Origin: Rhopalosiphum padi
Lineage: Eukaryota > Arthropoda > Insecta > Hemiptera > Aphididae
Assembly: GCF_020882245.1 (NCBI RefSeq)
Contig: NC_083598.1
Location: forward strand, 85,131,714 to 85,195,713
Reading direction: 5' to 3'
Length of the DNA: 64,000 nucleotides
Shown here: in pieces, positions 26,820 to 40,199 of the stretch
How positions within the stretch are numbered: position 1 is the stretch's first letter
Layout: each line of letters begins with the position of its first letter
Position numbers and translations under genes: made by a program
Notes under the pieces: generated by a model
The model's database searches: none
Told to the model about the DNA's origin: nothing
What the model saw: only the letters and a program-made list of their open reading frames with translations

Positions 26820-29108
26820 GTAAGACAATATTATTATTTATTTTTTATCCAACTTAGAACACTTTTTTTTTAATTTTATATTTCAAACAAAATTTCCAAA
26901 AATAATAGTATTTAACATATACCAAAAGTTTAAACAATTTTCATTCTTACATTAAAATAACAGAATATAATATTTCCTTTTATAAATACAATTTTGTTTA
27001 ATTATCCCTATTTTAGACGTTGTAAAATATATTGGTTTAAATCTTATAAATTACTTTACTTATTATTAATTATAAACAAATTCTATATTATATTTTTAAT
27101 TTAGTTTTAATTATATTATACTTAAACTTTTAACTATAAACGGCTACATTAGTTTATTTTACATATTTTTAATTTTATTTAGTGGGATTAATTTACTTCA
27201 AAATGTTATTGTTATCAGGATTTTTCTTTAATTTAAAGAGTTATACTGAAAAAGAAAAGATTTGTCACTTGTTTGACAGAAGGTTTTATGAATATATTTG
27301 AAATTTTCTTGTCTTTAGCAAGCTGTCATCATCAACACTTTTTAGTAAAAAAAAAAGTTAGTAATACATATAAAATATATAATAATTTTTAAGCTCAGAA
27401 TTGCTTGAGGACCGGAAGGAATATGACTGTCAGACGATATTAATTTTATATTGTGCGAATTTAATCCAAAGTAATAATTTTCTTATACAAATAACAAAAT
27501 TATATACATGACATTTTGACATAAATAGGTACATTACTACATTAGACGGATGGCAACATATTTTAACAGTTATTTCTATTTTTAAATTTTTATTAAAGTA
27601 GTTTAAATATTTGATGAAAAAAATTGTTGACTGTTCTATAATCATTCTAAATTATTTTTCATTTTATATATATGAGTACTTATTATGTATTGTATTGGTT
27701 TGCAGGATGTATAAGAAATTCTATTTGGGCGTTATGGTTACGGTCACTTGGGTAGGTGGTTTTGGGTTACTAGTTCCCACGTGGCTTGGAAAATGGGGCC
27801 AATTCGGTTTAGATGTGACCGTTGGCTCGTGCTCCATACTTCCAGACTCTGTCGGTCGATCGCCAAAGGAAATCCTTTTCATGGGTGCATTTGTGGTGCC
27901 TTGCTTGTCTATTGTGGTGTGTTACGCTCGAATTTTCTATATCGTCCGAAAAACAGCTCTCAAGTCACGGGCTACAGTGACAACTAATCCACGTAACACG
28001 ATGAATTCCAATCCATCGGACACTACACCCTATTACACTCTTAAGACCCGCTTCAAGGTGCCCGAGATATCCACAGACTCGGCCATCGGGTCCAGTACAG
28101 CTACCGGAACGTGCTCCACTACCGACTCAAAGGAACAAAATTTCCTTTCCCCACATGACATTATCGCCGATCCAAGTTCGTCAGGACTCGAAGACAGTTA
28201 TTCACCGATATCCTTTTCTGATCGCAGGAGTACCAGACGACGTGACCGTTCACCATCATCCGCACTGAACGCCACTATCACTCAAGTCGTATCAGCGGTA
28301 AGTCTATGTGATACTCTTACATACATTTGATAATGGTTATAAGTTTATAACCTCTATAAACCATAGATTTAATTTAATTTATAAATCTATGCTATAAACG
28401 TTACTTTAATAACAACAAAATTCAATGAGACTTTCTAACTTAATCTACGAATTTAATTAAACGTAGGTTAAATAGGTTAATAGATTTTTACATAAAATAA
28501 CAGTAGGTATCGTTTATATCTTGTCTTTATTTTAATTCTACGGGGAATATAATGAAAATAAAATAAATAAGTAAGACTAAGTCTCATATAACAAAAAAAT
28601 GAATCTACTTTTTCAAGTATAATAATTAATTAATTTCTTAATATTACTCCCGTTGATTACATCGTATTACTTAAAAATTCACTGCAATTATCATTCAACA
28701 TCATTGCCAAATGTTTTTAAATGTTAATATAACAATATTTTTTAACAGGTTTTTCAGACAAAAGAGGACTCCTCTCCAAGAACACGCAAACAGAGCGCAA
28801 TTGGTGTTGACAGGATGTCGTCGAAAGACAAGAAGCTGCTAAAAATGATCCTTGTTATATTTATATCATTTGTCACGTGCTATTTGCCGATCACCATTAG
28901 CAAGACATCACATGAACTGGACGACTTGCACGTTCTAAACATAACTGCATATGTCCTAATATATTTAACTACGTGCATCAATCCAATTATTTATGTAGTC
29001 ATGAGCTCAGAGTACCGTCAAGCGTACAAGAACCTGTTGATGTGCAAAAGTTCACTGGAACAACAGCAGACTCACAGAGGAGTGACTAAAAAACTGTCTG
29101 GTCCATAA
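26581..29108 (+). CDS. moody: moody-like G-protein-coupled receptor (partial: first coding exon not found)
   Basis: Class A rhodopsin-like GPCR of the insect moody/Tre1 group. In Drosophila, moody acts in surface glia to maintain the blood-brain barrier. Three exons, 26581-26819, 27706-28297 and 28749-29108, join in matching phase to give 396 residues from TM2 to the stop. Visible marks are an NRY motif after TM3 (residues 67-69 of the visible part), Cys43 and Cys122 placed for the usual disulfide, a CYLP motif in TM6 and NPIIY in TM7. The third intracellular loop is long (about 140 residues) and Ser/Thr-rich. Best resemblance, from memory, is to moody rather than Tre1: VRNATAVFIINL, ITINRYIMI and FVTCYLPITISK. 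The N-terminus and TM1 must come from an upstream exon that I could not locate. The C-terminal tail is only about 30-35 residues, far shorter than in Drosophila moody. Possible AATAAA signals lie at 29313 and 29405. Confidence 0.85.
27706..28297 (+). CDS. moody: moody-like exon: TM4, TM5 and most of the third intracellular loop
   Basis: The acceptor is TTTGCAG and the donor GTAAGT follows at 28298, phase 0. TM4 lies in GVMVTVTWVGGFGLLVPTWL, the second extracellular loop holds the conserved Cys (GSCSIL), and TM5 is FMGAFVVPCLSIVVCYARIF. The remaining part is hydrophilic and rich in Ser, Thr, Pro and Arg, ending SALNATITQVVSA. Confidence 0.88.
28749..29108 (+). CDS. moody: moody-like last exon: TM6, TM7 and short C-terminal tail
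   Basis: The acceptor is TTTTTAACAG. The exon starts VFQTKEDSS and runs through a basic stretch (KDKKLLK) into TM6 (MILVIFISFVTCYLPITI), TM7 (VLIYLTTCINPIIYVVM) and the helix-8 region (SSEYRQAYKNLLMC). The stop TAA is at 29106-29108. Confidence 0.9.
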   Translation, partial: VFQTKEDSSPRTRKQSAIGVDRMSSKDKKLLKMILVIFISFVTCYLPITISKTSHELDDLHVLNITAYVLIYLTTCINPIIYVVMSSEYRQAYKNLLMCKSSLEQQQTHRGVTKKLSGP

Positions 29109-30290
29109 GCATAAGTTTACAATTAGATTAAAATAAGAATATTTTTAAAATGTAAAGCGTACATGGTAAGATTATTAATTTAGAGATTACACCTAATATA
29201 ACCATACCGTTCTATGTTTATACCAATGTATTACATTATCCGGTATATCATTAGTATATCCATCGTGTCGATAAATATTATCACTGCCTTGAATAGATAG
29301 TTTTGGTACTAAAATAAACAATTACTAAACAATTATAATAGGACATAGACATACATGTTATGGTTTACCTCAAAAATGTAACTACAAAGTTATATTTCAA
29401 TAAAAATAAAACATACCAAACGTATTTTTACTAACAGTCAAATGTTGCCATCTACATTAATACTATTAAATGCGCTAGGGCAGAAACATAATCGTACACA
29501 AACGAACGTATTATTTAACGAGGAACCAACCCTTAGAAAGTTACATATTTTGTAAAATATACCCCAGTACCAATGTACATAATGTACATTTTGGCGATAT
29601 CCATTCAACGTTAATCGGTCAATATCTCTAAATATTAAGATAATCATACAATTTATAGTTACTCAGTTTTTTATTTTTATTAGTCACAAAATCATCCTCC
29701 ATCACTCTATGCACACCTAATAAATATCATCATCTTATGGTTTTAAAATTATAACGTACAGCCGTACAGGTAATTTATTATTTAAATATCGAATATAATA
29801 TTATCATACATTTATTTTTATTTTAAACTAAATAATTTGAGCTATTGACTGATGTACATTAAAATTATCGATCTATGTAAATAATTTAATATATTCCTAT
29901 GAAAAACGAGTAAGTCGAAAATCCAAACTTCTTACTACGAATAACCAAAACTTTATAAATATATATATATATATAATTTACAACATTATTCGATTAACGT
30001 ACGTTACTTGTAATTACTATAAATTAAGTTCCATTATTAGACGAATTAATTATATCGGTGTTTCAGTAGTTAAATTCTCTTGTAAATTAACTCGTAAATA
30101 TATTTTGACGTTAATAAATTATCCCGATTCATACGTAATCAAATCGAACTTGTAGAAGTGCTTTTTACTACTTAATAGTTTATAGCCATACAAGAAACGA
30201 TTTGTAGTTTTAAGATATATTATACCTAAAACGAAAATCCGTTGGAATTAGACCATTTAGAAATTGATTAATATTTTATAGAATTGTAAC
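29109..30290. other. 3' flank of the moody-like gene, AT-rich
   Basis: Likely 3' UTR and spacer. AATAAA hexamers are present at 29313-29318 and 29405-29410. No other gene was seen. Confidence 0.5.
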
Positions 30291-31776
30291 TTGTTAAGGA
30301 AAAGTCCGTATTATTGGAGTATAAATAACCGGCGAAAATTGTCCAGTGCATAGTGATGGTACATAGGTTATAGTTACACAGATTTCCGTCACTCGATAGC
30401 GCCGATCATCCGATATACATAATATTTGGTATATTATGATATAGCAAAAACTCTTCAACGAACGTTTAGTTAATTAATTTAATTTCGAAACTAAAACTCG
30501 TACCGCGACGTTCGATCGACCGTTTTTTCTTTCTGCACAGTACATCGCGTACATTACCGTCTACGCAAACAGATAATAAATATACATGATGGCGATAATA
30601 TAGCAAACATATCAAGATTACTGATAAAAAAAACACTGGTCGTACGGTCATTGACACCAACGCAACATAATAATATAATTGAAATACTACGTTATATTAT
30701 CGTCTCATACGTGTTTTTTCGCGTCTTTATTGCCTATAAAAAGTACCCAATACTTCTTCAGCTGTCGGACTTGTACTGTTCTTAATTTTGCAAGAATTGT
30801 GACATAACGTCGTTACTATTACCGTTGGTTTTGCTATGGACATTTCGCCGCGCAACATAATAATATACTAATATCGACGTGGACAATAATAATTATTATA
30901 ATTCTTATTATATTATAACCATTTGTTTTTTCTATAATATATCACTGCCCCGGTCTTCTGAACCCCTCGGAGAGAGATACGCGACGATTGTCGAGTGACA
31001 TACTCGTCGCTATACTACCTACGTTTGTTACCGTCCATGTATAATATTATTTTTTTACGCGTGCGGAAAGCCAATCACGCTGAGTTTGAAAATCCGTTCC
31101 GTCTGTGTACGTTTATCCGATTCGTATTTGCGGATGATATTATATTTTTTCTGTATTTCGTGAGCGGTGAGCACCTAACCCAACCTAACCGACCGATTGA
31201 GCGAATACTTTTCGCATCGAAAAGATAATATTATTATCATACCAAAACGATGTTAGTTTATATTACGTACACATTTATAGGCCTATCGTTTCAGTGATTT
31301 AACATGGATTAAACGGTCCCGCTGCCTTAAGCGATGTACAATATTATGTCATGGATTTAGTATAGGCGCTTTTCTCGTTTTGTTTTGTTTGGTTTTTACG
31401 TTTAAACGCACGAATATTATTTTCGCTTGCACGAATGCCGCAGCGTTATGTAGCATAATCCCCGTGATTTATAATATACCCTCTGTAGTGTGCAAAGAAA
31501 CAAAACGCTACGCGTGTTTATTATTATTACAAACATTATTACCCTATGGGTTGTACCTTATAATAATGTCATACTTAGGATAACGTTTTATCGTCGAGGT
31601 GCTTGATATGTATATATTATATACGTATGTAGGTATATAAAATATAGATTGGGGGAGGGGGTGTGCATTACACGAGACTGTATGTGACTAAAGTAGACTG
31701 AGAATATTACTAGTTATCGCGTGTTTAAGACTATGGTTATAAAAATAAATAAGTATAAATGCTCAAGTGTGAAACG

Positions 31777-31781
<5 letters not shown>

Positions 31782-31865
<84 letters not shown>
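31782..31865. repeat. Long (TG)n microsatellite
   Basis: About 42 nearly uninterrupted TG units, followed by GCGTGAGAAAGAG. On the - strand it creates a spurious His-Thr repeat frame, which I do not annotate as a gene. Confidence 0.95.
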
Positions 31866-31869
<4 letters not shown>

Positions 31870-32504
31870 AGAAAGAGAAGTTGTGCCTTTGTGATCGATA
31901 AATAAACATAATACTATTAAAATATATTGTAAAATATTAAAAATGATTAAGGGAATAAGATCTTTGAACATCTATATAACTGGAAGTGAACGAAAATTAC
32001 TGTAACCGCCGCCGCGCAAACTACGTCAACGTGACGCCTCCACCGGGTACCGCTTACATTAATACAGCTCACGTTTAGTTTAAAACCACCCTATTTTGTA
32101 TACGTGACATCTAGTTTGATTATACACGACTCAATTGTGGCCTAAAGCCTGTGGATCCATGTCGTAGCACAACTCATTAAGTCTCCAAAAATCGCGTACA
32201 AAATCGTCCGTCCGCAAAATCGTTAAGCGTACCTAATATATACAATATAATTTTTTATTTTCCTGTAGAAATCTATTTTTGGACGCCAGACTAACTTATT
32301 TTAAGTTTTTCTTATTCGTGTAAAACTTTCTCGTAGTACGGTTTTTCTACAGTAGGAATCCACACATGGGCGTAATTTTTTCTTAAAAAAACATACGTAT
32401 GATGGTACTATGGTCGTATGGATAATACCTTATACCTATTACCTGTTATGTCTCGTATGGGAACATATTACATTCGCCCTATTAACCTATATAGAAACTA
32501 ATCT

Positions 32505-32544
32505 TATGTCGGAGGCATGCTCCCCCTTAAATCCACCACTGCAA
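32505..32544 (-). mobile_element. hAT-like transposon terminus (relic)
   Basis: Read on the - strand, the sequence begins CAGTGGTGGATTTAAGGGGG, a form typical of hAT element ends (CAGTGGCGGAT...). The opposite end was not identified with confidence, so only one terminus is called. Confidence 0.3.
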
Positions 32545-33060
32545 CATGATCATCGTCTATGATTTTTCTCCTCCCCGCGACCATACACTGACGCTATTTA
32601 ATCATCCACTTCCTTCTCTTCATTAAATCCAACTAGGTCGTATATAACGTCGCGCTCTCCTTTGTGTGTACATCATATTATTGTTTCAGCTATACACAGT
32701 AACGAAACGTGGTTTTGTTTCAGCTGTTTGTCAACGTCGAGTGTAGGTATACGATATTAAGTATAGTGCCGCGTGAAATCCTCCGTCAAGGTGAGATTAT
32801 CAACGTATATACTATTTTACAAGGGAGTAGATTATAATATATTATTAATACGCAAGTATTGGTTGGTAGGGGATTACGAGGGGTTCGTATATTATTATAA
32901 CCGAATGGATTCGACCGAAGGCAAAGACCAACATACACCTTTTGTACATGATATATTATAATCGTCTCGGGCCGCGACACGTGTAGTTTGTAAAAACCAA
33001 CGATTTCCGCATCATGTTGGTGTAATACTCCGCTTTCGGATATTACCCACGACCCATTTA

Positions 33061-34785
33061 TTTATTTTTCAATCACTTCCGTCCCGAACCGCGTTTTCCT
33101 ATCTTCCATATATAACATAATATACCGCCTTATTTGTATAATAAAAATAGATTTTCGCAGTACAAAATCTCGCGAATAACTATTTACACAAACATGTAAC
33201 AGACACATTACAAACCTACGCTGATTTTGTGCGGACATACCTGCAGTCTGTGGTTTAAATTATAAATACAAACAAAAAAACAGAAAAATCTAACAAATAC
33301 ACTCACCACACCTTTGAGTATTCCAATCGCGTCCAAAAATGGGGTTGACATCAAAGGCCCAGTGATGCAGGCCTGTAATTTCGCACGACTGAAGATTCGC
33401 GTTTTATTCGTATACATATAAGCTAAAATACTACATTGCGTTATCACCGCGTGGAATGCCATCACGATATTTTTGCATATATATATTTTTTTATACATAA
33501 ATATACAATATAATACGTGACATATTATTCATGAAAACAAAATACAGTATATATATTTTTTTTTTTAAACAAAATTACTTTTCTTTTTTGACAAATGTTT
33601 TTCCAAAAAAAATATTTTTGAATTTACCATGGGTTGAGCGACGAAATAAAACTGTTACATTTGTCACTGTACGTATTTATTTATTTATACGTGAACGATA
33701 AATATGTATGACAGAAGTTTATAAGACTTACGACGTAAAAATGATTACGAAAGATAGAAAAAATGCAATACCTTCCTTTTTCACGACCAATTATATTCGG
33801 TAGTCGCAACCAATGAAATTAAACATTTCCGCCACTATACCTCTATGGGTTTCGTAAAGATATTTATGATTAATACTCAGCTAGGTTTCACCGGAATTCG
33901 TGTGCGCTATATTATATCCTTCACGATCGAAGTCGTCTCTGTCACTCTCTCTCTCTCTCTCTCTCCTCTCTCCCTCTCTCTGTCTCTTTCATTCTGCTTG
34001 TATTATATTGTCCGTCATCTCTCACTTCGAAACAATAATCGTCGTTCCTGGCGCGTAAGCACTGAACGGCACCCTTCGAATAATCGCATCAATCATTTCC
34101 GACAGAGCTAATAACAGTCACCACACTCGTTTTCGAAAGAATCGTCTACCATCCCATACATATATTATGTATATATATATATACTGTGATTCACCAAGCA
34201 ACATACTCGTCCCATTGAATCACATAATAATGAATTTATTAAAGTTTTTCTGATTTTTCCAGTATACCTCAAGACTATATTATGAAACTTTTCAGTATAT
34301 TTTATATCATTTAAGAATAATATCATGCGGCGATACAAAAATTAATTGTTAAGCAAATGAATGTTTCATAATTCTAGATAACTAATATTTAATCTAGTAC
34401 TTTTAGTTCAAATGATTTTAAAAACTATAACACGTTATTGCGGAATCAATATAATGACTATAATTTGCAAACCATCGTGGTTCCTATATCTTTTAAACCT
34501 ATTGTCATTGTAACATTAATTTAAATAACTCAAAAACTTTTCATTCAAATTTAAATTTATATTCGTCAACATTTTCAAAAATAAATCATCTATTTAACAA
34601 TTGTCAGTAAAAAATGCGTAGTCATCATAAAAGTTAGGATACAGGACACCCACATAAATCTAAGTATTTTAAAATATGGTTTTGAATATAAACCCGCAAA
34701 AATTCCGAAAATCAGAGTTACAATAAACACATAACTATTAACTAAATGAAAAAATAGGTTCCTAACACTGAGCACGCTTAGTGAA
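33061..34785. other. Spacer with a CT-rich repeat
   Basis: Mostly AT-rich; 33860-34140 is a GC-richer patch that contains the CT repeat. No coding exon recognised. Confidence 0.45.
33944..33988. repeat. (CT)n microsatellite, slightly imperfect
   Basis: CT dinucleotides with occasional C insertions, in a GC-richer patch. In insects such CT/GA tracts often occur near promoters as GAGA-factor targets; here that is only a possibility. Confidence 0.85.
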
Positions 34786-34789
34786 TCAC

Positions 34790-35750
34790 TCTGTTTAGTG
34801 TTATTATTATCGTGCGTGTTTTGTGTTCATATTTTATCGACCGGAGCCGTGCCATATTGACAAAAACGTGATAAATACCGCAATTACCGAAAACCGCAAT
34901 TGCGTTTACAAAACTATACGTGTAATTGTGTCCGAATTGTTTTCACCGCCGGTGAGTTCGAGTGATTAGGATTTTCATGTACAATTTATAAATGTATACT
35001 CGGCGTTTACCATGTATGTATAGATTCGTACAATTAACTTTGACGGACGTCCCGAAAAGTTGAACGTGAACATATAAAACCGATGTGCGGTCACTGGTCA
35101 GAACGATTACGTGATATTTGTTGCGGGTACCAACGAAAAGCGTGCATATATTATGTCTGTCACGCGGTGGTTTTTTCTCGTAATCCTAATCATCCGGCTC
35201 TCTCTCACTCACTTCTCTCTCTCTCTTCCTCTCCCTAGTCCCTGTATCCGTCACGGTGGTCGTACGTGTATAATAATACGCGGGCAAAAATGGGTCAAAC
35301 TGGCTATATGCATCTAGCAATAAGAAATCCCCAAATGAAGACCGGTGGTGGTGGCTTGTGTACGCGTAAAATATGCGTGTATATATATTTATTATCGTAT
35401 TAATAATTATTATTATTATTATACGGCTTTGGCAGGGCGGCGGCGGAAGCGGCGAAACCGTTTTGTTCTGCGAAATTAAATTTGGCGTTTCCGTACGGGA
35501 CAGGAGTGCGCTTGTGTGTGTTTTTGGGCGCGCGCGCTTTCGCGCATTCGGCCGACAGCGAAAACTTTTAAATTAGTCGATTCGCCGAGACTGCGTTTCC
35601 GGTTAAAAGCTTTTGCCAGAGATCTCCCCGCACACACACGCAGTATATATAGCGCGTTTTAATGTACGTGAAAAGAATTCAATATCTGCGTGCGTGTGTA
35701 CGTGTGTGCGTGTGTACGTGTGTGCGTGTGTTTGTCTGAATGAGTAGTAT
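34790..35750 (+). promoter_or_regulatory. CpG-rich island with TATA/initiator pair, candidate promoter
   Basis: The island is rich in CpG (GGGCGGCGGCGGAAGCGGC; GCGCGCGCTTTCGCGC at about 35528). A TATAAAA box at 35073-35079 is followed at 35098 by TCAGAAC, an arthropod-type initiator, with 27 bases from the T of TATA to the initiator A. A CT-rich stretch (35200-35230) follows. No coding exon is identified downstream. Confidence 0.35.
35690..35732. repeat. 16-bp GT-rich minisatellite
   Basis: About 2.5 copies of the unit GTGCGTGTGTACGTGT. The regular alternation of GTGC and GTAC separates it from a plain TG repeat. Confidence 0.8.
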
Positions 35751-38216
35751 TTTTTCCAGCTTCTTTATTTTTTTATTTTCACAAAGAAATTTTTATATTA
35801 TGTGCACTGTCGACAAACAGCTTTAGCTTGTTTTATATTATATTAATCTATAAATATGTACTTATGCATTATTAAATATTTCATTGCGTTGCTTTTTTTT
35901 TTTTTTGTCGCAATATTATGAAAAAGTATATTATGTATGTTATGTGCACAGCGTTTAATGATTATACATTTTTTTACATTTAGCGCTTGTCTATGTTGAA
36001 TTTTGACTTTTTTATTTTTGAAACGGTTCAAACGTCCTATGTTGAACGCGACTTTCGATCGTATGTCGCGTCTTATCACGAGATGGTGCTATGTTGATAG
36101 TATTATATTGTTATTGGTAACGTAATGTAGATCGTCCGCGCGACTACGTTCGCTAAGTCTGAATGGGAATTTAATGCGCTTAAGTTTTGACAGTATTTTA
36201 ATTAAGTTATTCTAAAACGTAAATTCCGTTACACTCTGTGTGTGTATATATATATATAATATTTGCTATTAATTATTATTCATTATTTACGCTTTTTGGA
36301 GGTTATTTATTTTGTTATTTTATATGGGACGCGTGCTGCAGTATGATTCCGTTTTTAAATAGCAAATTGCATATCATTTTAGGAAAAATTTATCGGCCAA
36401 AACGCAAACTACATTGACCCCAGTGTAATTATTATGATATTCATATATTTTATACGTTAAGCTATATATTATATTTATGGATTTATATATGTAATATGTA
36501 TGTATATTCATTGGAACTAAACGGATCCAGGAAACATGTAAACATAGAAAATTATTTTGAAACATAAACATATATTAATATCGAGTATTATTAAGTTCAG
36601 TTATTATTTATTGAATAGGTAATGGTTTGATTATATCATTGAAATTTATATATAACGATTTTTCAAAGTAATACATTTGTAACGGGATGCACAGTTTTAT
36701 ATATTGTAATATATACTAATATTATGTATTAATGTACCTATTATGTTTAGGACGAAATAACTTTTCTACTATTTTCTACATTTCTAACCTAAATAATATA
36801 CTCTAATCAAAAATTGTACTCATGTAGTAGCGTATTATTTAAAAAAAACGATAAGATATGTTAATTTACACAACTACTGTGTAGTCCAATTCTATTTTAA
36901 TTATAATTTGTACTTGAAGAATATTGATTTTATCAAAAGGTTTTTTTTTTCTATTAATGTATTAGAATTTTTAATTTACATTGTAACTTTTATATACATG
37001 CATTATTCAATATTATTTATTAACACTACTTATATATACATAATTTTGCTACAATACGTCGAAACTCTGTAAAAATAATAAATTATTATATATAAATATA
37101 TTGGTGGGTAAATTAATTTATTAGTATTATTATTTTTATTATTTTAAGTTTAGTGGAGCATTTCACGTATTTTCTTTTCCTATGTATGAAACCATTTTTA
37201 TTTTTTTCACGAAGTATAGTAGACATAATAGGTTTATATATGAATAGCTATGGATGCGTAAACGTAGTAACTAGTAATACTTATTCAATGGAATTTGTGA
37301 AAATTCTAACGATTTATCTCATACATCGCGATACATAACATTATATAAAATATATTCAAATTTCAACCCTCTAATGTCATAAAATACAATTTTCATGCTA
37401 ATACTCATTTTTTATTTTGCATATAAACTCACGTTTGTTTTCTAGTACCTTTTGAAAGACGTGTGCGCAACCAGAAAGGCCATTTTATTATAGTACACAT
37501 ATATATATATATATATTTATATATGTATATATACAATAGTTTATTAAGTATATTTATGTAATCTAGAATATAATATGAATAAATTATCAACTAATAATGA
37601 TTTTATAGTAGTTAGTATTATGATAACACTACTATGAAGAATATTTCACTGCGACGTTCCGCACATCAAACGAAGAAACGAAGAATGCACCTACCTACCC
37701 ATGAAAAAAATTCTGTTTGTGCGGTTGATGTGAGCAGAAACGTGTATGTTTTATGATATCGTGCTCCTAAAGACCTCATTAATATTATAGGTATATCGTA
37801 TATAATTGTTTTTTCATATATTATAAAAATTAATTAAATAACAAATTAAATTTTTTCCATAAAGTTTTATCATTTTATAAAAACTACTTTTATTTTAATT
37901 TCAAACACTTATTTGTCAATGATCGTCAAATTATATCTGTGTCAAATAATGACAATCTTTTAAATAGCCATTGTCTTATTTATATGTATCCCTTGTTGAT
38001 ATTAGGAATCTCAAAACCACATTGTAAAGTTATAGTGTTATGGTTTTATGTATTCGAGTTAAATTATCTAAAATGTCTTTAGTCTTACATTATACGAACA
38101 TATAAAAATAATATACCTAATAACCTAAGCACGGACAATATTTTATTTATAGTTAAAAAATCATTTTTATTTTATAGAACCAACAGTAAAGTATAAAGTT
38201 TTTATTAAGTGATTGC
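35751..38216. other. AT-rich spacer
   Basis: AT-rich DNA with (TA)n tracts near 36246 and 37497. No gene is recognisable. Confidence 0.5.
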
Positions 38217-38578
38217 CAGGGTCAGAATGTATTTTAAACAAGTGATTTTGTTTAAAACATTTTAAACATAAACGTTTAAAAGGTTTTAATCAATGTTTAA
38301 AATCTTTTAATAAACGTTTAAAAATAAACATAAATTTGTATCGTAATTTTTTCTATGAAATATACATTTTATTTGTAGATCACGATTTATACAACAATGG
38401 TGTATATAATACAATATTTTCCTTAATTATAATGTACCTATATATTATAAGTAAAAACATTGTTTTAAGTTTAAAAAAAAATTAAAAACGTTTAAAACAA
38501 AAAAAAATAAGGTTTTAACTTTTAAACGAACAAAACGTTTGCTTTGTATTATTTAAAAAATGAATTTTTCCAACCCTA
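38217..38578. mobile_element. hAT-like MITE, 362 bp
   Basis: The left end CAGGGTCAGAATGTATT and the reverse complement of the right end, TAGGGTTGGAAAAATTC, agree at 11 of 17 positions. Outside them lie 8-bp flanks, GTGATTGC and GTGAATGG, identical at 6 of 8, as expected for an old hAT target-site duplication. The interior contains many copies of GTTTAAA/AACGTTTAAA in both orientations, which could be subterminal transposase-binding repeats. There is no coding capacity, so it is a non-autonomous element. Confidence 0.7.
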
Positions 38579-40190
38579 GTGAATGGTGATCGCACATTAA
38601 ATTTCAGACAGGTAAAGTAGTTCACTACTGATCTATAATATACTTTTTTTTAATACTTTTCATTAACTCTGTATAAGCCCGTAAATATAGGCGCATACAC
38701 ATATAAATAAATATATAGGAAAAATAATACTTCTCCATATTATGTCTAATATCATTATTTTTTTTTTTTCTATAGTGCGTCCGATTTGTACTTATACGAG
38801 TAATTAATTGGTATAATATAATCATATCGTTTGCCGAATTAAAACATAAAACAAAACGAATCATGGCCAATATTAGCTTATAGCCAATCATTATTATATA
38901 TATGAACTATGGTTTAATATAAGGTACCTTACGGCTATACGATATACGATTTCATGTAATTATACAATACTCTAAGCCAAAAGAGACAACACTAATTAAA
39001 ATACCTATTCACGTAATAATCTTCAACAGACGTAAAAGACTTCGGCCATAATGACGTTAATGCGATTTTTCCTATATTTTACGGATATAAAGTCAATATT
39101 ATACTCAGTTATCTAATGGAGTTTTCATAGCTATTGATATTATATACGCTTTATAGGTACAGTAGTTCAATTACAAAAAATATAGTGTCCACTCTGTATA
39201 GTGTATAGTACACATTATGCATGCATTTAAATTACTATTTTAAATTTTTACAATATTTTGATTTAATTTTCAAGTTCAAAGGACGATTTTTTTGCGTGTG
39301 TATACTTGATGCATTTTCCTGTTATTCGTTTATGGTGTATAATCATGTTTTTCACACAAAGACGTGATTATAATAGTATTTTCTGTAAAAAAAAAATAAT
39401 AATAATAATAATAACCTTATTTAAACGCAATATTATTATAACATAGGCTATAGGTATTTTATATTTTCCCACGTAAAAACCAATTTTGTTATACTCCCGA
39501 TAAGTTTATGTGGGCTTAATAATTTGTTTAATTCGGCAAAAAAAAAAAACCATGCAATATTATATTATGTAAATAATATTAAAATAACATTATGTGCAAC
39601 AAGTGGTTTCAGCCTCTACTTAAAGTTTTTGTTTGATTAAAAATAAAATTTTGCTCGACATCAATGTTTCATCAGATTTTTTTTGTTTTTTTTTTTAATT
39701 ATCACTGTATACTTGAAATAATACAAAAACGAAGCAAAAACTATACATAATAAATATTAGTACCATATTACCATAATATTATTACTTGCAATTATTATAA
39801 AATTTACACAAGTTAGTTTTCAAAGTTTTTGTTTACGTAATAATTTATACAGGTTATAAATAGGATATAGATTATAGAGTTGCTAATTTGCTTTATATCA
39901 CGCAAAAACATTTTCAATTTCAGACACTATTACACGAATCCATAGAGTTAATATAAACGATGAATATAATATGCAAATGTATTTCATTTAATATAATTAT
40001 TCATTATTAAGACATACTATATAGTATAATTCATATTATAATAGGTATATGTCATATATGTATAGATTTATTAAAATAAATTGTATCGTTCCCTAATAAT
40101 AGGCTATAGCATATAGTGATCATATTTTTTTTAAACTGATAAATATGTAAATAATAATAAAAAAAAGAAAAAAGCATAACAAAAAAATAC
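38579..40190. other. AT-rich spacer
   Basis: AT-rich DNA with an ATA/AAT repeat at about 39395-39413 and several A or T runs. No gene seen. Confidence 0.5.
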
Positions 40191-40199
40191 AATCTTTTC

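Larger units (their letters stand above)
30300..33060. promoter_or_regulatory. GC/CpG-richer domain with candidate + strand core promoters
   Basis: Several patches with raised CpG alternate with AT-rich DNA. Two TATA/initiator-like pairs are visible on the + strand: TATAAATA at 30321-30328 followed by GTCCAGT at about 30343, and TATAAAAAG at 30735-30743 followed by TTCAGCT at about 30758. The spacings (25 bases from TATA to the initiator A) fit animal core promoters. No downstream coding exon is recognisable, so these may drive non-coding RNA, be distal first exons, or be chance. The open frames in the area show no domain. Confidence 0.3.

Noticed and set aside
31189..31205. CCTAACCCAACCTAACC, similar to the insect telomere repeat
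   Set aside because: Only about three imperfect units, not an array; likely chance.
31714..31971. 85-codon frame with a long His-Thr repeat
   Set aside because: It is the antisense reading of the TG microsatellite, with no support outside it.
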